The notes beneath the pieces are model-generated. The model ran no database searches. It was not told the DNA's origin and worked only from the letters and a program-made list of their open reading frames with translations. From Poecilobothrus nobilitatus (taxonomy: Eukaryota; Arthropoda; Insecta; Diptera; Dolichopodidae), in NCBI GenBank assembly GCA_947095535.1, contig OX352772.1, forward strand, positions 146,620,177-146,684,176: a stretch of 64,000 nt of DNA, in the 5' to 3' direction. A program made the position numbers and the translations under genes. Positions within the stretch are counted from its first letter, which is position 1. The number at the start of each line of letters is the position of its first letter. This document shows positions 20,215-30,284 of the stretch, piece by piece.

Positions 20215-20657
20215 AAGTTTACCAAGATTTTTCCTCAGTTTTTGATTCTTTGAATAATAAATTAAATGACCTAGACGAACTCATAATATGTGGGAATCTT
20301 AATTTGCCAAATATTAATTGGCAACTTCATGACGAGGAATGTTTCTACATTCCAACTAATTTAACCTCTAATGTCGAATCAACAGTTATAGATACTTTGC
20401 TTGCATGCGGACTTCAACAAGTCTCTTCAACTAAAAATCTATTAAACAAACAATTAGACCTTCTTTTTACTTCTGACTGGGTAAATGTAACTAGAACATT
20501 GACGGCAACACCTCTTTCAAAAATTGATTGTCATCATCCCCCTTTCAGTTTTCAATTTCATTATAATTGTTTAAATAAATCGTCATTAAATATCTCATAT
20601 AAATTTAATTTTTCCAAAACTAATTTTTATATGCCTAACAATTTTTATTTTTTCTAA
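20215..20657 (+). pseudogene. Element C endonuclease, C-terminal half
   Basis: Contains ELIICGNLNLPNINW (20279-20323, equivalent to G-D-F-N-L-P, with Asp changed to Asn), then STVIDTLLACGLQQ, KQLDLLFTSD and SKIDCHHPPFSF, the final catalytic S-D-H-H-P step with S-D read as I-D. The G-N-L-N change removes a catalytic Asp. Confidence 0.7.
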
Positions 20658-20789
20658 CAATCTTTCAATCGACTTTAATTCTTTACTAGACATAAATGAT
20701 TTAAATAATACGATTGATAAATTTTACGAAGTAATTTACCATGGATTTGATTTGTAAGTTCCTCGAGTTCGTGATAGAAATATCAATTG

Positions 20790-22000
20790 AAGCCCACCAT
20801 GGTATGATGGTGAACTAAAAACTCTTAGAAATAAAAAAAATAAAGCGTGGAATGCATATTTAAAAAAGAAGGATAATATGTCATATTCAAATTTTCTAAA
20901 TTTATTTACCGCATTCAAATCCTTACTAAGTCTTACATATGAAGCTTACATTAGTAAAATTGCTTCGCAACTTCGTTCACGTCCTAAATCTTTTTGGAAG
21001 CTTGTAAATTCAAAACGTAAATCCGCTCAATATCCAAATTATATGTATTACAAAGATCAGAATTCTAACGACTCAATTGTTATATCTAACTATTTTAAAG
21101 ATTTTTTCGCCGCTAGTTATTCTACTTCTTCTTTCGATATTGATGAATCTAATTTTAATCATTTGGAAGACTTTCCAAGTTTACCTCTTCAAAATATTAA
21201 TTTTACACCAGCCGCGATACAGCTTTATCTAACTAAATTGGGTGAAAAATTCTGCTCCTGGACCAGATAATCTCCCAGAAATTATTTTAAAGCATTGCGC
21301 CGATTCCCTATCTAATCCTATAGCATTTCTTTTTAATAAATCTTTTGCTTCTGGGGTGTTCCCTAAGTTATGGAAAGAATCGTACATAAGGCCAGTTCAT
21401 AAAAAAGACTAAAAAGTAATGTCGTGAATTATAGGCCTATTGCTAAACTTTCTAGTTTGTCGAAAGTGTTTGAGCTTATGGTCTTTGATGCAATTTATGA
21501 TTATTGTTCTGAATTTATAGTGAATGATCAACATGGATTTGTAAAAAAGAGATCAACTGTAACTAACCTTACAGAAACAGCTTAAACTATTTTGAAAACA
21601 ATGGAAGTTGGGCGCCAAACTGGCATGGTTTACACTGACTTAAGTAAAGCGTTTAATCTTCTACCTCATAGTGTAATTCTCTACAAATTAAAAAAATATG
21701 GTTTTCCTTATTTCGTAATTAACTGGATTGATTCATACTGAAATAACCGTAGCTATAGTGTTCTTTTCAGAACAGCAATTTCAGCATCTTTTGTTACTAA
21801 TTCTGGAGTACCACAGGGTAGTAATCTTGGACCATTGTTGTTTATTATCTCAATAAATGATGTTACTAAGATTATTCAGAACAGTTCCATAAAAATGAAC
21901 GGATTACGCGGACGACATGAAAATCTTTAAAGAAGTGTGCTCAATGAATGATGCAGACTCTTTCCAAAAATATCTTAATAAGTTTATGTTACTTAAAAAA
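20790..22000 (+). pseudogene. Element C linker and reverse transcriptase
   Basis: Linker WYDGELKTLRNKKNKAW (20801-20852) and the open frame 20878-21270 with RPKSFWKLVNSKRKS. RT pieces in shifting frames: NSAPGPDNLPEIIL, WKESYIRPVHKKD, NYRPIAKLSSLSKVFE, DQHGFVKKRSTVTNLT, VYTDLSKAFN, NSGVPQGSNLGPLLFI, then a one-base slip and YADDMKIFKE (about 21907-21936). The catalytic box itself is intact. Confidence 0.75.
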
Positions 22001-22309
22001 AAGTTTGTTACTAAAAAAAGTTAAAAAAGTACATTGATTAATGTGCGGTCATTTCATTTACAAGTTCCTTAAACTTAATCACAAATAATTACACTTTTAA
22101 TAACAACATAATAAAAAGAGTCACTGCATTTAATGATCTTGGTGTAACTTCTGATTGTAAACTTACTTTTAATACACATATTAACAAGATCATTAATAAA
22201 GCAAACTCAATGCTAGGTTTTGTAAATAGATGGTCTAGACAATTTATATATTATAAAATCTCTTATATTACCATATATTATATACCATATATTATAAAAT
22301 CTCTTTACA

Positions 22310-22773
22310 CGACTTTAGTTCATCCTATTCTGGAGTATGCAAATCAGGTCTGGTCTGCACACTATCATCAACATATTGTTTGAATTGAAGCAATACAAAG
22401 AAATTTTCTAAGGTTCGCGTTAAGAAACCTAAATTGGGCTGATCCCCTTATATTGCCTCCATATGTCAATCGTCTCAAATTAATTGACATGAATACTTTA
22501 GAATGCAGACGAACAGTCATGGGTATTGTTTTTATTACTCATGTATTTCATAACTATATAGATTCGCACTACATTAACAACATATTAATTAACTCAATCA
22601 ACACACGAACCAGTTTCAGGTCCAAAAACACATTTTCATATCATTGGACTAATTACGGCAAATACGAGCCGATTAATGGAATGTTGATAAATGTGAATCA
22701 ATACAAAACTATAATAAATATAAACATGAGTAAAGATGTGATAAAAAAATCACTATTCAAAATAATTCCTTAA
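22310..22773 (+). pseudogene. Element C C-terminal domain
   Basis: TTLVHPILEYANQVW, then a stop, IEAIQRNFLRFALR, and the open frame 22453-22773 (MPPYVNRLKLIDMNTLECRR ... DVIKKSLFKIIP). Same domain order as element B. The 3' UTR follows to the TAAA-type tail. Confidence 0.7.
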
Positions 22774-23039
22774 TTGTTCTCCACTATTTTGTTGTAAACT
22801 TTTGTGAAATATTAAATATAAGTAATAAATATATATATATATTTTTTTTAATAAAATAAATTTTGCTTTGTATAACTTTAATATTAATTTTAGATTAAGT
22901 ATAATTATCTAAATGTAATATGTAAATACTTGAATTAAGTAATAAATAAATAAATAAAAAATAACACTGCACTTTCTTTCACATTAATATATTTACTGTA
23001 ATAAAACTTTCATTTTCATTTCTTAGTTAAAAATAAGAT

Positions 23040-23245
23040 TTCCAAAAGACACATTTCCAAAAGACAATACAAACTGTTTAGAATTGTGACTTGCACAAAA
23101 ATTTTAAAATTTCATGTAAATAAGAAAATATATGAAAATAGGACTTTTCTGGAATTTTGAGGGGCTGTTAGTCCGGAACCTTATACAACTAAGAAAAACC
23201 GTTAACACACGTGAAAACACATTACTGGAGCTTTAATTTTTATTA
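23040..23245 (+). repeat. Dispersed repeat R, short copy
   Basis: The stretch tttgaggggctgttagtccggaacc ... actaagaaaaaccgttaacacacgtgaaa matches, in reverse complement, 57290-57370 with few differences. It is related to the longer copy at 40.13-41.63 kb. No coding capacity. Confidence 0.75.
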
Positions 23246-23254
23246 AACCAGCAG

Positions 23255-24005
23255 GCCACTGATGTTAAACAATACGCAAATACTCTGTTAAGTAATGGTT
23301 GCTTCTTATGTAATATATTGTGAGAAAAGCACGCGACAAGAATTGGCACAAATACTAAAACTATATTAGATCATTTTATAACTGATCTAACCACATATCA
23401 TTATTATTTGCATATCCTTGACACGATTTTATCAGATCATGAATTAATATTTATTAGCATTAACTCGAAACTTTTTTTTGGAAAATTATAAATATTAAAA
23501 AACAATTTTAGACTATAATACGGTTGATGTTAGCAATATTTGGAATAGGTTTGATCAATTTATTATTTTGATGATTTAATATCTCAATTAAGTAGACAAT
23601 GAAATTCAACAAAATACCAAAACCATTCAAATAAACACTAAAAAGGGGTATAAGAAAGAATGAATGAATGATGATATCCTAAATGAAATTAAAATTAGGG
23701 ACTCTTTCCATAAATATAAAAAAAAAAAATACCCGTATGATGAACACGTATCTACGCTATTTAAAAATTACCAGAGAAGAGTTAAAACATTAATTAATCA
23801 TGCGAAAAAACGATATTATGTGCATGAACTATCACGAGATCCTACTAATAGTAAAAAATTATGCAATGCATGTAAAAAAATTATGTTTAATAAGACACCA
23901 TCTCACTCTGAAAATTTTATTAAGGTTCTAAATGCTAACAATAATGAATGTATCTCTAATGAGAAGGAGGTTGTCGAGTATATGAATGAATATTTTGTGA
24001 ATTGA
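23255..24005 (+). pseudogene. Element A2 endonuclease end and linker
   Basis: Endonuclease C-terminal motifs to about 23470 with catalytic-type LSDHELIF intact. The linker open frame 23664-24005 contains KYKKKKYPYDEHV, YQRRVKTLINHAKKRYY and the ESxxF-equivalent segment, ending MNEYFVN before a stop. Confidence 0.7.
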
Positions 24006-24049
24006 CTATGAATAGTTAAACTAATTTTCTAACAATATCTCTCAATAGG

Positions 24050-24839
24050 TCTGATTTATATCCAACATCTGCTGAAGAGGTTAGTTTAGCCATAAGTAAA
24101 TTAAAATCATCTGCTGCTACTGGGTATGAATTAATTTCAACAAAATTCATTAAAAAATATTCTGGAAAATTAATTCCAACATTTTTGAGGTTTATTAATC
24201 TTTCATTTCAAACATAAGCATTAAAAGTCGCTATAGTAACTCCAATAAATAAAAATGGACCCAAAACTAATAAGTCGAATTATAGACCCATTTCGGTACT
24301 AAGTGTCTTTTCAAAAATATTCGAAGTAATTATTAAAAATATATTAACTTTTTTAATTTTTAATAAGTAATAATAATGTGCTGCATGAAGATTAATACGT
24401 CTTTAAGAAGAAAATTAACACCACAGCGGCATGCTTAAACGTAACATATTTTATTTCGAAAAATATAGATCAAAGAAATTATGTTGGTTGTGTCTTTTTA
24501 GATCTTCAAAAAGCCTTGGATTGCGTTGATCACGATATATTGCTACATAAATTAGTTAAGTCAAATCGCAATATTAAGGAATTACTCTATCTTAAAACCT
24601 ATCTAACAAATGGAAAACAAAAAGTTAGAATAAACAAACCTTACAGCACTTCCAAAGAAACACTAAAAGGAATGCCTCAGGACTCGATCATTAGCCCAGA
24701 TTTATTCAAAATTTTTATTAATGATATAATATACTTAAAATTAAAGGGCATTATTCAGTTGTACGCTGATGAGGCTGTAATTAAATACCCCAAAAAATTG
24801 AAGTTGCACTTAAAGAGTCAATTGAATCAGATTTATTAA
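24050..24839 (+). pseudogene. Element A2 reverse transcriptase
   Basis: Frames show SKLKSSAATGYELISTKFI (RT fingers), VAIVTPINK, NYRPISVLSVFSKIFE, then GCVFLDLQKALDCVDHDIL (motif A; Phe changed to Leu). The open frame 24516-24839 continues with GMPQDSIISPDLFKIFIND (motif B, altered) and LYADEAVIKY, where the catalytic YADD has become YADE. This change would abolish polymerase activity. Confidence 0.8.
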
Positions 24840-24959
24840 CAATCAATGAGTGGCTGACAAAGCATCGTCTAAAACTCAACATTAAAAAAAACAAAAATAA
24901 TGTTATTTAATAATAAAGTTTTCAATAGCCCAATATTCTACTTCAATGGTATTCCGATT

Positions 24960-25574
24960 GAAATTGTTAAAGTATTTAATTACTAAGGTCTTATTTTGGA
25001 CAATGGTATTAAATGGAATAATCATTTTGAGCACGTTTCTAATAAGATTAGTCCATACATTTTTATATTGCGCAGACTGAGAAAATTTCTGAATAAAAAT
25101 ATGCTGTACATAATTTACTGTGCACATATTCATTCAAATTTGACATATCTCAACTCAATATGGAGTAGAACCACACAAGCCAATTTAAACTTAATTAATA
25201 CACTACATAAAAAGACAATAAAAGTAATAAACAATTATGAAATAAGGCTCCCAACTATTTCCTTATATTCTGATAAATTCTTAAGTTTCAACAATATTTG
25301 CGTGTATGAGTTGTATATGTTAGCGTTCAAAATTATTAACTATAAAATAAAACATCCATTTTTATTAAATAGGATGCCAGATATACACAGCCACAACACA
25401 AGAAACAAGGCAAACTTTTATCTAACTTTATTCAGAACTAATAGCCAAAATAAAAACTGTCTGTATAAGTGCCTAAAAAATTTTAATGAATTACCTGCTG
25501 ATTTAAAAAATATCAATTATACACATATTTTTAAGAAGAGAATTAAGGAGTATATAATAAATAATGTTGCATAA
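24960..25574 (+). pseudogene. Element A2 RT thumb and C-terminal domain
   Basis: The open frame 24996-25574 has LDNGIKWNNHFEHVSNKIS (thumb) then LYIIYCAHIHSNLTYLNSIW, INTLHKKTIKVI, LYSDKFLSFNNICVYELY, HSHNTRNKANF, and FNELPADLKNI before the stop. It is intact over 190 codons, better preserved than the RT upstream. Confidence 0.75.
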
Positions 25575-25800
25575 ATATGACAATGAGAGTAAATAAAACC
25601 TGATAAAACTTTAATAAAAGTAAATTGTTGTTGTAATAATTAATTCTTTAATTTTTATAAAAGAAAGTAAATAAAGAAAAGGAAGTACGAAGAAAAAGAA
25701 AAAGGAGAAAAAAAAGCAAAAAATTTGTATGTAAATTATAATATAAAAGAATTGAAATATAAAGAATTTTTGTTAAAATTATTAATATTATTGAAACACT

Positions 25801-25813
25801 AACTTTTGTACTA
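25801..25813 (+). repeat. Left target site duplication of the LOA-type element
   Basis: AACTTTTGTACTA, identical to 29762-29774 on the far side of the LOA-type element. Confidence 0.9.
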
Positions 25814-25869
25814 GCTTAGGTTAGGTTAAAGTAGCTGCGAAAAAGGCACACTCAGACCGTATTTGGTCC

Positions 25870-26215
25870 ATTGTGATACCACATAGAAGCTTGTCTATCC
25901 CACTCGTTAAAACCAATTTGAGTTTTTTGCAAAGCGAGGAATTCTCCTCACATTTTTACCTGCTAGATCGCCAAGGTTGTTGAAGAGGAATTTCCCCAAA
26001 TGGGTATGCCTTCTTGCCGAGAAGGCCGGGTATGTGCAAAGGACATGGAGAGTAATAGTCGTTTGCGAATAAGTCAAGTCTTCTGGCATGCTTCCCTATT
26101 AGACAACGACCGGCGATTATACCCATTGTCATTCCAATGTCTGCCGTTTTGAGAGAAAGCATATCATTGGATCGTCTTAAATCGGTTTTGGGCCATATCA
26201 ATCTTGTGGTATTGC
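25870..26215 (-). pseudogene. LOA-type ORF2 C-terminal domain
   Basis: Minus strand: TDLRRSNDMLSLKTADIGMT, IAGRCLIGKHARRLDL, then a fused stretch missing the usual Cys/His zinc motif, and in another frame FLFNNLGDLAGKNVRRIPRF and a terminal KNSNWF. The zinc-like segment (C-x-x-C ... H-x-L-x-C) expected between these parts has been lost by deletion. Confidence 0.7.
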
Positions 26216-26244
26216 ACGAGGTAAAGTTTGACTATTTGTAATTT

Positions 26245-26325
26245 ACATCCTTATTTCCTTTATATATCCGTATTTCCTTTCCTTTACATATCCTTTCCTT
26301 TACATATCCGTTATTTCCTTTCAAA
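26245..26325. repeat. Short tandem repeat tatttcctttcctttacatatcc
   Basis: About three to four degenerate copies of a 20-24 bp unit (tttcctttacatatcc core) inserted between the RNase H domain and the C-terminal domain of the LOA-type element. It breaks the ORF. Confidence 0.7.
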
Positions 26326-26869
26326 ATAACGTGTTGCTTGTGGATAGAGGTACCCCTAGTCCTGCCCTATCCGGTAAAACTTGTAAGGTTGTACCAATTC
26401 TTGCGAGTTCATCAGCTTTTTCATTTCCCGGAATACCTCGATGACTTGGTACGCAACAAAGCTGAATGCTAAACCGCCTCACCATCTCGTTAAGAAGTTT
26501 TCGGCAGTTTATTACACTCTTCGAGGTTCTGCATGTTGATTCCAGAGATTTTAACGCAGTCTGACTGTCTGACAGAATACGTACTTGCTTCACAGTCAAA
26601 ACGCTTCTATTCAGTAGAATCAAGACTTCTTGAATTGACATAATTTCCGCTTGGAAAACACTACAATGGTCTGGTAATCGGAAATTATGACTGATATTCA
26701 GATTATCTGAGAAGACCCCGCATCCTAAACTGCTGTTCATTTTTGAACCATCCGTGTAGAATTGTACTCTTTCGAAGGTCATCACTGTGTTCGAGTTCCA
26801 ACTCTCACGGCTGGGTATGCTCGTCACATCAGATTTCCCGAAGAAGTAAGTGGGGGACGTGTAGTCCAC
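26321..26869 (-). pseudogene. LOA-type ORF2 RNase H domain
   Basis: A 182-codon minus-strand frame: FYTDGSKMNSSLGCGVF (first catalytic Asp), FQAEIMSIQEV (Glu), RILSDSQTALKSL (second Asp), and CVPSHRGIPGNEKADELAR (His and last Asp). All catalytic positions of a type I RNase H look intact. The presence of RNase H after RT supports LOA/I/R1-like rather than Jockey/CR1. The domain itself is uninterrupted, but the surrounding ORF is broken. Confidence 0.85.
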
Positions 26870-27367
26870 AAAGGCGCGTAGTGGACTTGAATTGGTTCCT
26901 GATATCCGAGTGACCTTCCCGTGAATTGATCCACTGGAATGTAGCTTTTAATCTCACAGCTGTGTTTGCGGCTGCAAATTTTCTATAATATTCTACAGGC
27001 ATCAGATTAAGCATGATGTCTAATGCCGCAGAAACGGCATTATTATAGAGCCACTAACACATTGTGTGGCAATTCTTTGAACCCTTGCGATTGCCTTGCG
27101 GTTGATCTCTTTATCGATTGCCTTCCACCATACTAGGACTCAGTACATAAGAATGGATCTTACTACGGATGTGTATAGCCAGTAAGTCATGTATGGCTGA
27201 AGGTCCCATTTTCTACCAATGGCTTTTTTACACGAGTAGAGTGCTATTGAAGCCTACTTTACTCTTTCTGAGATGTTAGCCTTCCAGCTTAACTTGCTGT
27301 CTAGAGTTAGACCCAGAAATTTCGCTGTTTCGCTAAAGGCAAGAATGGAGTCATTTAACGAAGGTGG

Positions 27368-27935
27368 CTATATTTTAGGAATTTTATATTTCCTTGTAAA
27401 AAGAACCAGTTCGGTTCTCTTTGGATCTACTGACAGTCCACAGTCTGTAGCCCATGTTGTAATTTTTTTAAGTGCAAGTTGCAAAACGTCCCTGAGACTG
27501 TCTGGGAACGTGCCACTGAGAACAACAGCAACATCGTCCGCATAGGCGATTGTTGCGCAGCCCGCTTCTTCCAGGATTTTAAGCAGTTTATTTACCACCA
27601 TATTCCAAAGAAGGGGAGATAGCACCCCTCCTTGCGGAGTCCCTTTCTTCAGAAACCTTTTTGCAGAAGCATTGTCTAAGTTAGCACTGATGGCCCTGCT
27701 ATTTAGCATATTAGCTATCAGTGCTCTTAGCTCCGGTTCTATTCCTAGGCTTATGAGTGCGTCTACAATTACTGCCTGATTGACGTTATTAAACGCTCCC
27801 TCAATGTCTATAAATGCTACAAGAGTATACTCTTTGTAATTTAAAGATCTTTCAATCGACCTAGTCAAAGTGTGAAGTGCAGTATCCACTGACTTCCCTT
27901 TACAGCAAGCATGTTGAGAGGCTGACAACAGAGTT
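27368..27935 (-). pseudogene. LOA-type ORF2 reverse transcriptase, fingers missing
   Basis: The minus-strand open frame begins at SASQHACCKGKSVDTALH (RT 3) and holds LVAFIDIEGAFNNVN (motif A), FLKKGTPQGGVLSPLLWNMV (B), IAYADDVAVVLSG (C, intact) and LSVDPKRTELVLFTRK (D/E). The N-terminal fingers are nearly absent: just upstream are DKWKQVRVLF and, after a jump, GFIDIHI. The catalytic residues are present but the domain lacks its first motifs. Confidence 0.8.
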
Positions 27936-28004
27936 TTATCTAAGTTTCAGCGGATATGGATGTCGATGAATCCTACTACTCTGAACAGTACTCTGACCTG
28001 TTTC

Positions 28005-28815
28005 CATTTATCCGGGATAAAAACGTTTACTGAGCTATTTAGATCCTTGATATTTTTAGGAATTCCAGGAGTTAAAGAGGGAAGCGTTGACTTTAAGTGC
28101 TCTCTATATTTGTTCCAGTCAGTTCCCTTAGGATTTCAATAGACTGACTTTATTGGAGGACTTTCGTCCAGACTGAACTCAAGGTATCTGTGATCTAAAA
28201 AGGAATGCTCATCAGAAACTTTCCATGAGATTATTGTAGAATAAATGAATTCTAAGACCAAGGTTATGTCTAGCACTCCTTGCCTATTACTAGTATTAAA
28301 GGTAGGTTCCCTGCCAATGTTACAGATAAGAAGGTTAGTACTTAAAATGTAATCAAAAAGTCACTTTTCATTGGTATCCGAACTACCCCAGATATCATGG
28401 CGTAGCAGCTTGAGCAATGGCGTAGCAGCTTATGATGACCCCAATATTCATTCTTCTGGCATCCTTTACCAACCCTGCAAGATTGGATAGAGAAAGTTAA
28501 TCCTGCGAGCCTGAGAAAGATACGTCGCAACAACCCAGAGCCTTGAGTTTTTTACCTTTAGGCTCACCCCGACCAGATCAACATTACTGTAATTATACAT
28601 AAAAGTTAAATTTAATGTATACGCTATAGGTTTGCATACCTCTTTATTATACAACAACGTGTAGCCTGGTATCTTGAGTCCATGAAGCTAGTTTTTGTCA
28701 CCCATGGCTCTTGGATCAAGATAATATCCTCGCCCGTTCTTCTGAGGCGGATTTCAAGTGCGGCGGAAGGCGCTTTGGAACGATGTAGATTAATTTGGAG
28801 TAGCTTCATCCTCAA
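28005..28815 (-). pseudogene. LOA-type ORF2 endonuclease and linker
   Basis: ORF2 begins around 28810 with MKLLQINLHRSKAPSAALE, then DIILIQEPWVTK (Glu of the Q-E-P-W box). Later pieces in shifting frames: CKPIAYTLNLTFMYNY, VDLVGVSLKVKNSRLWVVAT, YWGHH (equivalent of the W-G-S loop), VSDEHSFLDHRYLEF (S-D-H step) and PKGTDWNKY. At least four frame breaks. The G-D-F-N-type loop is lost. Confidence 0.75.
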
Positions 28816-29520
28816 AGTCCATTGAAATGCTTTTGGCATCATCAAAGCTGTCAGAATCAGATCTAAGTAGATTATCTTCATCGTCAGCCTTTATGACATC
28901 ATTCACTCTCTTTGGAGCCGAGGAGGATGCTACGTCAACAACATCGGCTTGGTCAGAGTCTGCCTCTTGGGCTTGACTTGGGCCTTCACCGATGCTCCTA
29001 GAGGCTTCCACCTCATCCTTCTTATACACCTTCAGTGTTAACGCTGTGCAGTCGTAACTAAATGACCCTTTTGGCTTTCGCTAGGGGTTGTAGGGAGTCC
29101 TTATTGACAATGACTAACGCCTGTCGGCATTCTTCTACTTGTTTGGGAATTTGGCACTTTCATCATTTTAATGATCGTGTCTGCTTCGGCAGGTTGCATA
29201 GGCAACCATACTCTAGCTCTTGGTCTGCTAGGGGTTTCCTCCCTGCTTACAGCTTTGAGCTTGGACCCTGGCCACAGACTTCCCACCTTACCTATCGCCT
29301 GCTTGTAGAGATCTGCCGATCTCTGATCAGCACAAGCTGTCAATTTAACGTGGCCCTGATGCCAGCCAGCGTCTCTACAGGAGGGTGGTGGTCCCGGATT
29401 TTCTTCCAGTACCTGGAAAAAAGTTGTGTTTAAAGCAACAGCAACCTTCTTCCAGTTACTGGGAGAAATACCCCCATCCTCTAACCCCTCATTAGTGATT
29501 GCCAGAATTAAACTATCCTT
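28793..29520 (-). pseudogene. LOA-type ORF1, DUF4780-like
   Basis: Minus strand: LAITNEGLEDGGISPSNWKK, LEENPGPPPSCRDAGWHQGH, then KLTACADQRSADLYKQAIGK, LWPGSKLKAV, RPRARVWLPMQ and MKVPN. This is the core of the DUF4780 domain carried by LOA-type ORF1 proteins, presumed to bind element RNA. The domain end is deleted: the frame passes into an acidic Ser/Asp-rich tail (28790-29029, SDSDSFDDAKSISMDFEDE) that overlaps the ORF2 start, as in related elements. Confidence 0.7.
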
Positions 29521-29761
29521 TGCAATTTAATTTTAAGACGGGGCCCCCAGCCAGGCCGATCATCAGCACGGGTCGTATAACACCTTGAATCCGGTCCAGG
29601 TTTATCCTAATCCGATGGTTCCGGTAAAAACCGGGGTGTCAGTAATACGATACATAAAGACAGACCCAGTTTACCTTTCCCTTAGTACCTAACCACCTAG
29701 CTGGTGATTATTTCCAGTCGGCACCCATGAGGAGGGTTTGGATTGAGGATTTTTGCCGGCC
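29521..29761 (-). other. LOA-type 5' UTR
   Basis: GC-richer non-coding start of the element on the minus strand, beginning ggccggcaaaaatcctc at 29761. No frame. Its intact start next to a target duplication shows that the copy is not 5'-truncated. Confidence 0.6.
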
Positions 29762-29774
29762 AACTTTTGTACTA
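29762..29774 (+). repeat. Right target site duplication of the LOA-type element
   Basis: AACTTTTGTACTA, identical to 25801-25813. Confidence 0.9.
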
Positions 29775-29880
29775 ACAAAACTAAACTAAAAATTTAAAAA
29801 TTGTTGAAACAAAGAAAAAGGGAAAAAATTATCAAGACGGCTACGGCTTTGAAACAATTAAAATAAATAAATAAAGAAAA
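29775..29880 (+). other. 3' end of element A copy 2
   Basis: A-rich sequence continuing the A2 3' UTR after the LOA-type insertion and ending in aattaaaataaataaataaag, a tail like those of elements B and C. Confidence 0.55.
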
Positions 29881-29889
29881 AACAAATGT

Positions 29890-30215
29890 ATTTAAATAAA
29901 TTTCAGTAGAAATCCAAATAACTTTAGAAATAATTATAACAATAAAAGAGGTTATAACAATAAGAATAATAGAAATAATAATAACAACAATTATAACAGA
30001 AACAGTTATAACAACAATATTAAAAGGAAAAGCCACAACAATAACAACTACATCAACAACAGAAACATATTAAAAATTGCAATAATTCAAACAACGCTCA
30101 TGGTAATAACATTTATAACAGTAACCGCAACAACTACAATAGAAATAGAAACCATTATAACTGAAACCATAACGTAAATCACATCAAAACATGTAAATAA
30201 GAAGAATTTCGAAGT
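29890..30215 (+). pseudogene. G0 Gag C-terminal tail, Asn-rich
   Basis: One frame reads long runs of Asn with Arg, Tyr and Ser (NNYNNKRGYNNKNNRNNNN), as in Gag tails of fly gypsy elements that lack zinc knuckles. The other frames give spurious Ile/Thr-rich readings. No recognisable capsid part precedes it. Confidence 0.55.
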
Positions 30216-30284
30216 CTAACACCGTGCCGAGGAACTCAGCACATAAAGAATTAAACATTTGCTAAACATTTTATTTAAACGAAC

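Larger units (their letters stand above)
20191..22963 (+). mobile_element. Non-LTR element C, related to B, 5'-truncated
   Basis: Starts inside the endonuclease (ILPNCNIKVYQDFSS), continues through linker, RT and C-terminal domain, and ends in an aataaataaataaataaa tail (22940-22963). The linker SFWKLVNSKRKSAQYPN parallels element B's KFFEFVNTKRKSSGYPN. More frameshifts and stops than B, so older. Confidence 0.75.
23255..25800 (+). mobile_element. Non-LTR element A, copy 2 (main part)
   Basis: Same family as 14.42 kb: QYANTLLSNG, ATRIGTNTKTILDHFI and LSDHELIFIS (endonuclease end), a linker, RT and a C-terminal domain ending at 25574, then an A-rich 3' UTR. The UTR is split by the LOA-type element at 25814-29761; the remainder (29775-29880) ends in aataaataaataaag. 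Confidence 0.75.
25814..29761 (-). mobile_element. LOA/R1-like non-LTR element, internally deleted, 3,948 bp
   Basis: Bounded by perfect 13-bp target duplications. On the minus strand it starts with ggccggcaaaaatcc at 29761 and runs through 5' UTR, ORF1 (DUF4780-like), ORF2 endonuclease, RT, RNase H and a C-terminal domain. Full-length LOA-type elements are usually much longer, and ORF2 here spans only about 2.5 kb, so it has internal deletions (endonuclease-RT junction, parts of the C-terminus). The base composition is distinctly more GC-rich than the host sequence. It sits in the 3' UTR of element A2. Confidence 0.85.

Noticed and set aside
23664..24005. Independent host gene
   Set aside because: The frame is the endonuclease-RT linker of LINE A2, with matching motifs before and after it.
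27273..27545. Plus-strand 90-codon frame
   Set aside because: Antisense to the LOA-type RT, which carries clear YADD and motif B signatures.
29062..29433. Plus-strand 123-codon frame
   Set aside because: Antisense to the LOA-type ORF1 domain.
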